From IMG/VR virus record IMGVR_UViG_3300010157_000147, positions 1-34,260 of that record: DNA of 34,260 nucleotides; one strand, given 5' to 3'. The translations under genes were made by a program, and so were the position numbers. Numbering within the stretch: the stretch's first letter is position 1; each line of letters starts with the position of its first letter. Positions 7,335-19,700 of this stretch are shown piece after piece. The DNA comes from a virus. The notes below the pieces were generated by a model, which saw nothing but the letters and a program-made list of their open reading frames with translations, was not told the DNA's origin and made no database searches.

Positions 7335-10300
7335 ATGTCAGCAACTGATCGACAAAATAGATTACTGGTAGCAGAAGATTGGAAACGTATATACCAGACG
7401 TTTCGTAATGCAGATTTCCAAAGCTACGACTTTGAAAATCTTCGCAGAGTAATGATTAATTATATCCGTGAAAACTATCCGGAAGATTTTAACGATTACA
7501 TTGAAAGTTCAGAGTACTTGGCCCTTATCGACCTAATTGCATTCCTTGGTCAAAGCATCAGTTTCCGCACAGATTTAAACGCTCGTGAGAACTTTTTAGA
7601 GCTAGCAGAACGTCGTGACAGCGTATTACGCCTTGCCCGCTTGCTTAGTTATAACCCAAAACGTAACATTGCAGGCTCTGGATTATTGAAATTCACAGCA
7701 GTACAGACTACTCAAACAGTAGTTGATTCCAACGGCCGAAACCTAGTTAATCAAGTAATTGGTTGGAATGATCCAGCTAACGCTAACTGGTATGATCAGT
7801 TTATTAAAATTATAAATGCAGCATTGCCTGCAAGTCGTCAGTTTGGAAACCCCGATGATAAAGCTGACATTTACAACATTCCTACTGAACAATACCGCTT
7901 TCAAGCTGCTAATGTCAGCGTGCCAGTTTACGCATTTGCAAAAGCCATTGATGGTCGAAACATGAGTTTTGAAGTAGTGTCTACTACGTTCAAAGGCGCG
8001 GAAGAAATCTACGAAGAACCGCCGGCAATTGGTAACAGATTAGGATTTGTTTATCGTAATGACGGCCGAGGCGCCGGCAGTACTAATAGCGGATTCTTCC
8101 TACATTTTAGACAAGGAATTTTAAACCAAGGAACATTTACAATCGATCAACCTGCAACTAATGAAACAGTTGACCTTGATGCAGTTAATGTTAACAACAC
8201 CGACGTATGGTTATATCGTTTAAATCAAACAGGTGTTGAGTCAGAATATTGGGCTAAAGTTCCAAGCCTTGAAGGTAATAACATTATCTATAATAGCTTA
8301 AACAAATCTATTAAAAACATTTATAATGTTACTACTCGTTCTAACGATCGTATTAGTTTAGCATTTAGTGATGGCACATTTGGTAACTTACCGCGAGGCA
8401 CATTTAGAGTTTACTACCGTGCAAGCAACGGTATTAGTTATACAATCAATCCTCGAGATGTTAAAAATGTAGTTATTGAAGTTCCATATGTATCCAATGT
8501 TGGACAAGCTGAAACACTAACGTTAACCTTAAGTTTACAAACATCAGTAAGTAATTCTACAGAAGCTGAATCTAACACCAGTATTAAAAATAATGCACCT
8601 TCTACCTATTATACACAAAATAGGATGATTACTGCTGAAGATTATAATCTAAGCCCGCTTGGAATTAATCAAGAAGTTATAAAAGTCAAAGCAGTTAATA
8701 GAAGTGCCAGCGGCATTAGCCGATACTTTGACCTAGTTGATCCTACTGGCAAATATAGTAAAACTAATTTGTTTGGTGATGACGGCGCTCTATATAAAGA
8801 AGAATATACTAGTAGTTTTAAGTTTAATTATACTACCCGCACAGATATCGAAGCAGTAATTTATAATCAAGTGTATGAAACATTGAAGACAACGCAGCTT
8901 CGTGATTTCTACTATTCTAAGTTTTCCAGGGTCACAATTGACAATATTACATGGTATAGTAAAACAGTAGACACTAATCAATCAACTGGATTTGTTGGTT
9001 CACTTGGTGTTCCGTCTCAACTTGGCACATATACAAACACTAATTTACGATTTGTAACTGCCGGCGTACTATTAAAATTTACGGCACCACCTAACAAATA
9101 TTTCAATAAATCCAATGACAATAAATTAGAAACTATCAACCCCGCAAAACCTGCTGCAAATTCAACAGATTCGTTATGGGTAAAAGTAATATCTGTTGTA
9201 GGTGACGGCACAAATGGCGGCACTGGTGTAGTTGCTAACGGGTCTGGAACAGTAATACTAAACGATATTGTTCCAGAAACTGCAATTTTATTAGAAATTA
9301 TTCCGGCATGGAAGGCAACTATTAACTCTACAGTAATTGCCACTATGGTAGATTTAATATTTTCAAATAAGCCATTTGGCCTACGATACGACACTGAAAC
9401 AGCTACTTGGAAAATTGTATTTGAAGTTAATTTAAATACTTTGGAAAATTTTAGTACAGCAAATCAAGGTAATAATTCTAATCAACAAAGAGATGCTAGC
9501 TGGTTAATATTGTTTACTACTAATACTGAATTTTATACAGTAACATCTAGATTAATTAGATATATTTTTGAAAGCGATAAACAGATTCGATTTTTCTTTG
9601 ATGCAAGTGATAAAATTTATGATACACGTACTAATACTATTGTAAAAGATAAAATAAAAGTATTAGGAATTAATACAGCGCCACCAACATTTATTAATCC
9701 ATTTACCTATGACCGTGAGTGGGAAATTACTGAAGAATATACTGGCTTAGATGGGTATGTTGATACAAAGAAAATTCAAGTTACATTCAGCGATACCGAC
9801 GATGACAGTGTAGTTGATAACCCAGAATTGTTTGAAGAAATTGTTGATCAAATGGATGTACAAAACCCAGTTAGTGATAATAACAAATATGTAATTCTTG
9901 AGAGATATGTAATTGCCTACGGACAAGAAGATTATAAATTATTTAATAATAGTAATGGTACTGTTACTATTTTAGATACTCAGCCAACAAATACATCAAG
10001 TTATACTACCGGACAATATTTTTATTTTAAAGATGCAGGGGTAGTTAAACAATTCAATAACGGTAATTTTACATTATCTTTAAATTACAAAGTATACAAT
10101 GGCCGCAGAGATGTTAAGTTTCAGTATATTCATAATGCAGATTATGAATCTCGTATAGATCCAGGATTAACAAATATTATAGATACATTTATTTTAACCA
10201 AACAATATGATAAAACATATCGTCAGTGGTTAGCTGGTTCTCGTACTACTGAACCACTGGCACCTAGTACTGACTATTTGTATACATTACTGTCTACTGA

Positions 10301-10784
10301 TCTTAATAAGATTAAATCAATTAGCGACGAACTAATTTATCACCCAGTAAAATATAAAGTATTATTTGGAGAAAAAGCATCATTAGATGTACAAGCAACT
10401 TTTAAAATTGTAAAAAATTCAGAAATTGTTATTAGTGATAATGATGTTAAGTCAAGAGTACTATCAGCGATCAACGAATTTTTTACACTTGAAAATTGGG
10501 ATTTTGGTGACAGTTTTTATTTTAGTGAGTTGTCGTCTTATGTAATGAGTCGACTAACTCCTAACATTGTAAACTTTTTAATAGTACCTAAAGATACTAC
10601 ATTATCTTTTGGTGGCCTCTACGAAATACGATCAGAAAAAGATCAAATTTTTATCAATGGTGCAACCATTGACAACCTTGAAATTATATCAGCTGTAACT
10701 GCTAGTAAGATTAACAGTAGCGGAACAATAACTATGACATCATCTACATTAAGTACACAGTCTATTACTAGTGGGAGTTACTAA
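7335..10784 (+). CDS. 6: gp6-like baseplate wedge protein (baseplate J-type), enlarged
   Basis: A 1,149-residue homologue of T4 gp6, which forms the inner ring of wedge dimers around the hub. The N-terminus is highly typical: DFENLRRVMINYIRENYPEDFNDY, then LIDLIAFLGQSISFRTDLNA, ENFLELAERRDSVLRLARLL and YNPKR (about residues 35-115; motifs given in pieces). A baseplate-J-like core runs about 335-490 (DGTFGNLPRGTFRVYYR, MITAEDYNLSPLG, IKVKAVNRSASG). The C-terminal dimerisation-like region is about 975-1120 (SISDELIYHPVKYKVLFGE, LENWDFGDSF). T4 gp6 is 660 aa from memory; the extra length lies mainly at about 500-970. Its stop overlaps the next start (TAATG), tying it to the giant protein. Confidence 0.9.
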   Translation: MSATDRQNRLLVAEDWKRIYQTFRNADFQSYDFENLRRVMINYIRENYPEDFNDYIESSEYLALIDLIAFLGQSISFRTDLNARENFLELAERRDSVLRLARLLSYNPKRNIAGSGLLKFTAVQTTQTVVDSNGRNLVNQVIGWNDPANANWYDQFIKIINAALPASRQFGNPDDKADIYNIPTEQYRFQAANVSVPVYAFAKAIDGRNMSFEVVSTTFKGAEEIYEEPPAIGNRLGFVYRNDGRGAGSTNSGFFLHFRQGILNQGTFTIDQPATNETVDLDAVNVNNTDVWLYRLNQTGVESEYWAKVPSLEGNNIIYNSLNKSIKNIYNVTTRSNDRISLAFSDGTFGNLPRGTFRVYYRASNGISYTINPRDVKNVVIEVPYVSNVGQAETLTLTLSLQTSVSNSTEAESNTSIKNNAPSTYYTQNRMITAEDYNLSPLGINQEVIKVKAVNRSASGISRYFDLVDPTGKYSKTNLFGDDGALYKEEYTSSFKFNYTTRTDIEAVIYNQVYETLKTTQLRDFYYSKFSRVTIDNITWYSKTVDTNQSTGFVGSLGVPSQLGTYTNTNLRFVTAGVLLKFTAPPNKYFNKSNDNKLETINPAKPAANSTDSLWVKVISVVGDGTNGGTGVVANGSGTVILNDIVPETAILLEIIPAWKATINSTVIATMVDLIFSNKPFGLRYDTETATWKIVFEVNLNTLENFSTANQGNNSNQQRDASWLILFTTNTEFYTVTSRLIRYIFESDKQIRFFFDASDKIYDTRTNTIVKDKIKVLGINTAPPTFINPFTYDREWEITEEYTGLDGYVDTKKIQVTFSDTDDDSVVDNPELFEEIVDQMDVQNPVSDNNKYVILERYVIAYGQEDYKLFNNSNGTVTILDTQPTNTSSYTTGQYFYFKDAGVVKQFNNGNFTLSLNYKVYNGRRDVKFQYIHNADYESRIDPGLTNIIDTFILTKQYDKTYRQWLAGSRTTEPLAPSTDYLYTLLSTDLNKIKSISDELIYHPVKYKVLFGEKASLDVQATFKIVKNSEIVISDNDVKSRVLSAINEFFTLENWDFGDSFYFSELSSYVMSRLTPNIVNFLIVPKDTTLSFGGLYEIRSEKDQIFINGATIDNLEIISAVTASKINSSGTITMTSSTLSTQSITSGSY

Positions 10785-13700
10785 TGGCAAATAACGATCA
10801 AAACGAATTAGGCATTCCTTTGACAAGTTCAGACGGCAGAGAATCTGCTAATTTATTGCCAAGAATTTTTAGAACAGATAGTAACAAAAAGTTTTTACAA
10901 GCCACTTTAGATCAGCTAACTCAGCCAGGCACAGTTAAAAAAGTTAATGGTTATATAGGACGCCAAACTGCAAAAGCAGTAACATCGGCAGATATTTTTG
11001 TAACTGCTGCTGATACTATTCGTCAAAATTATCAATTAGAGCCAGCAGCAGTTATTCAAGATTATCTTGGTAATACTAACTTTTATAAAGATTATATTGA
11101 CCATATAAATCATATCGATGTATCTGGCGGCAATGTTCAAAATCATGAAAGAGTGAACAGTCAAGTATCATATTCTTGGAATCCGCACATGAATTGGGAT
11201 AAGTTTGTTAATTATCAACAATACTATTGGTTGCCTTACGGCCCAGCCCCTATTGAAATCGCCGGCCAGCAGCTCGCTATAGAAAGTACATATACAGTCG
11301 AAGCTGTCGATGAATCTGACAATTATGCATTTTTATTCTCACCTGATGGACTAACTCGTAATCCTACGTTAACGTTGTATAGAGGCCAAACTTATACTTT
11401 TGTAATTGATAGCTTGGGTAATCCTTTTAGTATTAAAACTTCTAGGGTAGCAGGAGATCTAGAAAGGTATACAATTGGAGTGTCTACATCAGCAGTTGAA
11501 TCCGGCACCATAACATTTACTGTTGGTGTTAATGCCCCTGATGTATTATACTATGTTAGCGAAAATAGTGCCGACACCGGCGGTGTATTTCATGTATTAA
11601 ATATTGACAATAACACTTACTTGAATGTTGACGCTGATATTTTAGGTAAAAAAACATATACTATGAGCAGTGGTATGCCGTTGTCAAACGGTATGAAAGT
11701 AAAGTTTACCGGTAACATATACCCTACAAATTATGCTACTGGATATTGGTATGTTGAAGGCATTGGAACTGCTATTCGTTTAATTTCTGAATCTGATCTT
11801 GAAATTATTGGTTCGTATTCTCAAGAAAAAGCATTGTTGTTTGATGACGGCGCATTCGATCAAAGTCCTTTTAGTACAGCAACTTCTTTCCCGCAGAAAA
11901 AAGATTACATTCTAGTTGCCCGCGGAAGTATAGATAGAAACCCGTGGAGTCGATATAATCGTTGGTTCCATCAAGATGTGATTATTGCAGCGGCCACAGC
12001 CGCCGGACAGGTGCCGTCCCTAGATCAATCTGCTCGAGCAATTCGTCCAATTATTGAATTTGATGCCGGTTTAAAATTATTTAATTTTGGACACAAAGCA
12101 AAGACAAATGTTACGTTAATTGATACATTTACTACAGATGTATTTTCAACCATTGAAGGTACACTTGGATACAATATTGATGGCGTGGATCTTGCAGAAG
12201 GTATGAGAGTGTTGTTTGCAGCAGATACTGACTTATTAGTTAAAGGCAGAATCTTTAATATCAATTTTATAAATGTAACAGTACCTGGTCGCCAAATAGG
12301 ATTCTATGCTTTGCCAGGAATTGATCCAACGACTAATACTATAACTATAGAAACTAATCTGTTAACAAATGCAATTGGCCACGGCCTAACAACAGGGAAT
12401 CAGGTATTATATCTTAATAATGGAAATACTAGTATTTCTGGATTGACTAACAGAAAAGTCTATTATGTTCAAGTACTTAATTCTACACAGATACAATTAT
12501 ATAATGATAAGAACTTAACAGTTGTTGCAGATATTTTTGCTACAGGTTCAGACGTTCATAAATTAGAAGTCTTTTCAGGTTTACGTAGACAAATTAATTT
12601 AGTTGAGGCTGATGATAGTCTTCCGTTAGAAAACGAAACTGTACTAGTTGAAGCAGGGGTAGTAAATCAAGGAACCATGTATTGGTATACTGGCACTACA
12701 TGGAAAATTGGTCAGACCAAAACTCTAGTTAATCAACCACCGTTATTTGATATATTTGATGCTACTGGAATAAGTTACGGAAATGCATTAGTATATGATG
12801 GAACAACATTTGTGGGTAACAAACTATTTTCGTATAAGATGGGTACTGGTACTACCGATAGCGAATTAGGATTCCCGTTAGCCTATCAAAATATAAACAA
12901 CATTGGCGATATTAGTTTTGAGTTTAATTTAATAGCAGACAGTTTTACCTACAAGAAAGTTGTTGATATTATTACTACTGCTACGGATGTTGGGTTCTTA
13001 AAATCAATTTTAGGACTGACCACCTTTAATTATGTTAATGGTTGGAAAACAACTCAAATCACAAATTTACAACCTATTGTAAGAATTTATAAAGAAAGTG
13101 GTCTAGTTAATAATTTTCCTATCGATGTATATTCTAATGTAGATGAGCTAGATGATTTAGAAGTCAGAGTATATATTAACGGTAAACGTCTAGCAAAATC
13201 TAACTATACAATTTCTACTAATGTTGTTAGAAAATCTGTAGTGTTAATAACTAATGTTTCTTTGACTGATGTAGTTACACTAAAATGTTTTTCAGCGCAA
13301 CAAAAAAATAATAACGGATATTATGAAGTTCCAGTTAATCTGCAAAATAATCCACTGAATAATAATTTATCAGAATTTACATTAGGTCAAGTAATTGATC
13401 ACGTTGATACTATTATTGATAACATTGATACATTTGTTGGCACATATCCAGGAACTAGTAATCTAAGAGATATTGGGAATATTACACCTTACGGTACACG
13501 TTTTATTCAACATTCCGGCCCAGTAAATCTAAGTTTATACCATTTTGGCTCAACAACTGCTAACGTGTTTAAAGCTCTTGAACAAGCTCGAGATGACTAT
13601 AGTAAATTTAAACGAGCATTTATCGTAGCAGCGTCAAGTTCGGGAATTGATACAGATACTCGTCGACATGTTGACTATGTATTATCAGACCTAGCAAAAG

Positions 13701-16700
13701 ATAAATCAACAAATCGTCCTTATTACCTATCAGATATGTATGGATATGCCGCATCAAATATATCTGAATATATAGTATTAGATCCTCGCACTAAAATATA
13801 TCCTTTGACGGTAGCATTTAATTTAACAGTGTTATCAAACAAATCTGTTAACATTTACCTCAATGATGTTCAGCTTGTAGAGGGACGTGATTATACATTT
13901 GGTACAGATGTATTCTTTGAAATATTAACTGATCTAGCAGAGGGAGATATCCTTACTGCGGTAGAATACGAAAGTACTGACGGATCGTTTTGTCCGGCTA
14001 CTCCTACTAAATTAGGTTTATACCCTAAATTTATTCCTTCTAAATTTTTAGATACTACTTACTTAGAACCAACCGAAGTTATACAAGGCCACGACGGTAG
14101 TATAACAATTGCCTTTGGCGACTACCGCGATGATTTAATTTTAGAATTAGAAAAACGTATCTTTAACAATATTAAAGTACAATATAACCCTGACATTTTT
14201 AATATCTATGATTACATTCCTGGATATGACAGAGCAACAATGTATTCAAAAGAAGAATACGAGACTATATTAAGTACCTTCTTTTATCAATGGACTAACT
14301 ATGTTGGACAAGATTTTACCAAACAAAATGTTGAATGGTGGGACAGATTAAATCCATTTACCTTTAATTACCGTGGTAATTATGCATCTAATGGTTCGCC
14401 TGTTCCTGCATACTGGAGAGGTGTATACCGCTGGCTATTAGATACAGATCGTCCGCATACTCATCCATGGGAATGTTTGGGATTTAGCTTACCTCCTCAT
14501 TGGTGGCAAGAAGTGTATGGTCCGGCGCCATACACTAGCAATAACTTAATCATGTGGGATGATATTCGTCAAGGAATAATTAGAGAGCCAAATAAACCTA
14601 TTAGACGATTAGAAAAATTTGCAAAATCAGTGTTGTCTAAAGGAACTCCTGTAACTGAAACAGGCGAGTTACAGGACCCATTAAACTCTAATTTTGTTAG
14701 CGGTCCAATCAAACCAACTGCTGAAGGATATTATGCATTTGGTGATGTTGGCCCAGTTGAGTCAGCATGGAGACGTTCGGGACATTATCCTTTTGCAATT
14801 ATTCAAGCAGCATTATTAATGCAACCTAATAAAGTGTTAGGTACTTGTTTGGATAGAAGTCGAATTGTGCGAAACCTCAGCGGTCAACTAGTATACTCTA
14901 CTAGTGGCCTACGTATTCGCCTTGCTGATATTGTGCTACCATCTACCGCAGCAAGTACTTCAAGAGTATTAACGTCTGGGTTAATTAATTATATTATTGA
15001 CTATCTAACTAATGATACAACTTTTTTAATCAAACAATATCAGACTGATTTAGACACGTTAACTAATAATCTTGGAATTAAGTTAGGTGGATTCACCGCA
15101 AAGAATAAATTTAAATTGCTATTAGATAGCAAGAACCCAACTAGTACTGGAAGCATTTTTATTCCTGAAGAAAATTATACTGTTTTCTTAAATACCTCGT
15201 CAGCAGTTAAAAAAGTAACCTACAGTGGTGTGGTTATTACTAAACATTCTGACGGATTTGAAATAAGCGGATACAATAATGAACTGCCATACTTTAATTA
15301 TAACCCATGGTTAGAATCTGCTAGGACTATCACCGTAGGCGGCATTTCTGAAAGCTATATAGTTTGGTCTGCAGGAAAACGATATGTAGCAGGCGGCATT
15401 GTATTTTACGGTAATCGATATTACAGAGTAAATGTTACTCATACAGCAACTGATACATTTGATAATACATTATTTTCTAGACTTGCAGCACTACCAGTCT
15501 CAGGTGGCCGTAATGCTGATATTAGAAAATCTTGGGATACTACATTAGTACTAACTCTTGGGTATGGTACAAAATTGTCTACAGTACAAGAAGTAGTTGA
15601 TTTCCTGCAAGGGTATGGTTCTTACTTGTCAGAACAAGGATTTATATTTGACGATTTTAATACTACATTAAAGTCTATTACCAACTGGGAAACCGCAGTA
15701 AAAGAATTCATGTTCTGGACAACTCAAAACTGGGGTGCTGGAGCAGTTCTATCGTTAAGTCCTGCTTCAAATAAAATAACACTAACAACTACTAAGAGTA
15801 TAGTTAATGATTTATTAGATCCGTTTTTTGGTTACAAAATATTTAGAGTAGACGGTCAAAAATTAGAACCTGAATTTACTAATACCTATAGAAACGATGC
15901 TACTAGTGAATTTTCAATAACACCTACTAATACTACCCACGGAATATATGGCGCAGTATTTTATATGATACAGAAAGAGCATGTATTGATTTTAGATAAT
16001 CGAACATTGTTTAATGATGTAATTTACGATCTTGAACCAGGATACCGTCAAGACCGTGTTAAAGTTATAGGGTACATTAGTCAAAATTGGAACGGGGGGT
16101 TTAATATTCCTGGATTTATTTTTGATCAAGCTAGAATTAATGATTGGTCTATGTGGACTGATTACAAGCTAGGTGATATTGTAAAATACAAAGAATTTTA
16201 TTATTCTGCATTATCAACTCTTCCAGGAGTGCAAGAATTTAATGCCGCTGATTGGGCAATGCTCGCCAGTAAACCTACTGCAAAGATGGTTGCTAACTGG
16301 GATTATAAATCTGAACAATTTACTGATTTTTATGATTTAGATACTGATAACTTTGATGCTGAGCAACAAAAATTTGCTCAGCATTTAATAGGATACCAGA
16401 AACGTCAGTATCTTGAAAATATTATTAAAGACGATGTAAGTCAATATAAATTTTATCAAGGAATGATTATTGAAAAAGGTACACAGAATGTGCTTAATAA
16501 ATTGTTCGATGTACTCAGCGCCGACGGCATGGAAAGTTTAACTTTTGACGAAGAATGGGCAGTCCGTGTTGGCGATTACGGAGCAGTAGCAGCATTTGAT
16601 GAAACAGAATTTATCTTAGATGAATCCCAATTTAAAATTAATCCACAACCCGTTGAACTAGTATCAACAATTGACCCTACTATTGTAGATTTTGTCTATA

Positions 16701-19700
16701 GACAACGTCCATCAGATGTCTATATTAAACCGTTAGGATATAATAACGATATATGGGCAGTAACAGGTACTAAACAATATCTACGTACTCCAGGATTTGT
16801 TAGGTATGAGGATGTATTATTAAGTGTTGATACACTAACTGATGCGTTACAAAATGACATTAGCACTTTTACTGAAGGTGACTATGTATGGTGTGCATTT
16901 GAAAATATGTTGAACAGTTTTAAAGAAAGATGGAATGTCTACAGATTTACGCAAAGTGCATTTACTGTAACAGATGCAACATATTCATATAATTCTACTA
17001 GCAAAATTGGTGAGTTAACTATTACTTGCAATACAGCTCCGACAGTAGAAGCAGGTGACATACTAGGAATTAAAAATTTTAATATTCCTAAAGACGGATT
17101 TTACACAGTACACTCAGTTGATTCTAATGATATTATTATTAGAACAATAGTAACCGGATGGGAACCGCTGGCAGACCCTACACTAATAGTGTTATATCAA
17201 TTCATTCCTTGTTTGTTTAATTCAATTGATGATGTAAATGATAACTTGCCAACTAGCATTAAGTCCAACGAATTAGTATGGACTAAAGACTCTGGCAATG
17301 GTACTTGGGGAGTATACAACAATAATAAAGTATATAATTCTTTTAATATTGATGTTGCTACTATTCCTGACCTTACTGGAATAAATTTTGGAAAGAAAGT
17401 TTCACTATCTCAAACTGGAACAACTGCTGTTGTAACAGATGCAGATCAGGTAATCATCTTAGATAGAAAAAATATAATTTCAACGTATGATGCAGCTCCG
17501 GCATACAATTGGATTCAGAATCAATCAATAGTATTAGATCCCACAATTGCAGATATTGCAGATCAAGAATTTGGTGCAGAAACTGCATTATCTGCAGACG
17601 GCATGTGGCTAGCAATAGCAGCTCCATTTGCAGATAACGTTGGTAGCAGCGGATACAATAATCAAGGTTATGTATCTCTATACTATAAAACATTAGGTAC
17701 TGGCTACACGCTAGTTGACACTAAGACAGGTGCAGGTGCCGCCAGTTTGTTTGGATCTAAACTAGTATTTGCTAAATCAGGCAATACTTACATACTAGCA
17801 GTATCGGCAGCTAATACTGTATATTTTTATCAAACTACTGGAACTAGTAGTTGGACTAGTTATGCAGCTTCCTTGTCAATACCCAATGTTAAAAATATTT
17901 CACTATCTGAAACAGGTAACAAATTTGCCGCAGCAGTACCAAGTGCTGTTTCGAATAAAGGCCAGGTAAAATTATATACGTTAACAATGGGCAACTATGG
18001 CTCGCCAATCACGCTCGCTGGTACTGCATCAGATGATAGATTTGGTGAAAGCATCTCGTTAACCCAATCTTCAAAGTATATTGCTATTGGTAGTAATATT
18101 GGTAATGTCTACATATACAATACTAGCAGTACCAGTGTACCCTATCAAACAATTTCAAGCATAACTAACAATAGCGGCGACCAATTTGGGACATATGTGC
18201 AATTTGCAAATAATGATTCTACATTAGTAGTATCTGCTATAGGTGTTAGCCGTGTAGACATTTATGATCTTTACGGTGCTAAATTTTTATACGGAGAAAG
18301 TGTTACCTCAACTGCGTCCAGTTACGGAGCATCAATCACCGCAGGTGATAATACAATTTTAGTAGGAGCTCCCAATTTCAACAGCTCTGCAGGTACAACA
18401 TTTTCATATATTAAATCGTCGTTAGTAAAATCTTGGTCTTTAAGAGTTTATGAGCAGCTAAGACCTAATATTTCTAATGTTAAAAAAGCATATTTGTATA
18501 ATAAAATAACTAACAAGATTGTAACATATCTTGATGTAGTTGACCCTATACAAGGTAAGATTCCTGGACCAGCCGATCAAGAAATTCGATACAAAACATA
18601 TTTTGACCCGGCAACTTACTCTGTTGGAACTAATGCAGTCAATGTTGATAGCGGATTAAATTGGACTACTTCTCAAGTAGGAATGCTATGGTGGAATTTA
18701 ACTCGTGCAAAATTTTTAGACAATCAGGGCGGGGAAGTAGTATATAGATCAACTACTTGGAATAAGTTATACAAGACTGCAAGTATTGACATCTATGAGT
18801 GGGTTGAAACTAAGTATCTACCAAGTGAATGGGACAAATTAGCAGATACTACTAAGGGCCTAACAGCCGGTATTAGTGGTACAAGCCTTTACGGTGATAC
18901 CGTCTACAGTGTTAAAAACAAATATGACACTGTTGGGCAAAAATTAATCCCTACATATTATTTCTGGGTTAAGAATAAAAAAGTAATACCTAATGCTGCT
19001 GGTAGAACACTTACTGCTAGCAGCATTGCTAGTTTAATTTCTGACCCGATTGGCCACGGATATACTTGTGTTGCACCTACCGGCACAAGTAGTTTTAGTT
19101 TAGTTAATTTTAATAACTTATTAGAAGATACTGATGTAGTGTTAAATTTTCAAACTTGGGTAATTGATAATCATGATATTAATATGCACAGCCAATGGAA
19201 AATTATAAGCGAGCATGTTAACACTACAATACCTAAAAATATTGAAAACAAATGGATAGACAGTTTAATTGGTAAAGACAGCAACGATCGAGTTATACCT
19301 GACACCAATCTTCCAGTAAAAAATAGATATGGCATTGAGTTTAGACCTCGACAAGGTATGTTTGTTAATAGAGTAGAGGCACTCAAACAATATATAGAAC
19401 GTGTAAATTCTATTTTAATGGATCATTTAATTGTTGACGATTTTGATATAAGTGATCTAATGTTATCAGACCCAATACCAACAGCAGTTTCTGGACTATG
19501 GGATAGTACAATTGATTTTGAAACTGAACTAAAATTTGTCGGAACAGCAACCTTAGTTGATGCAAAATTACGAGCTATAACAGAAAACGGAGTTATAATA
19601 GAGGTAATTATAGATAATGCAGGATACGGTTATAAAAATCCACCGCTTATTAAAATTTCAAGTTCCGGTAACGGAGCAGTACTTGTACCGGTGCTAGATG

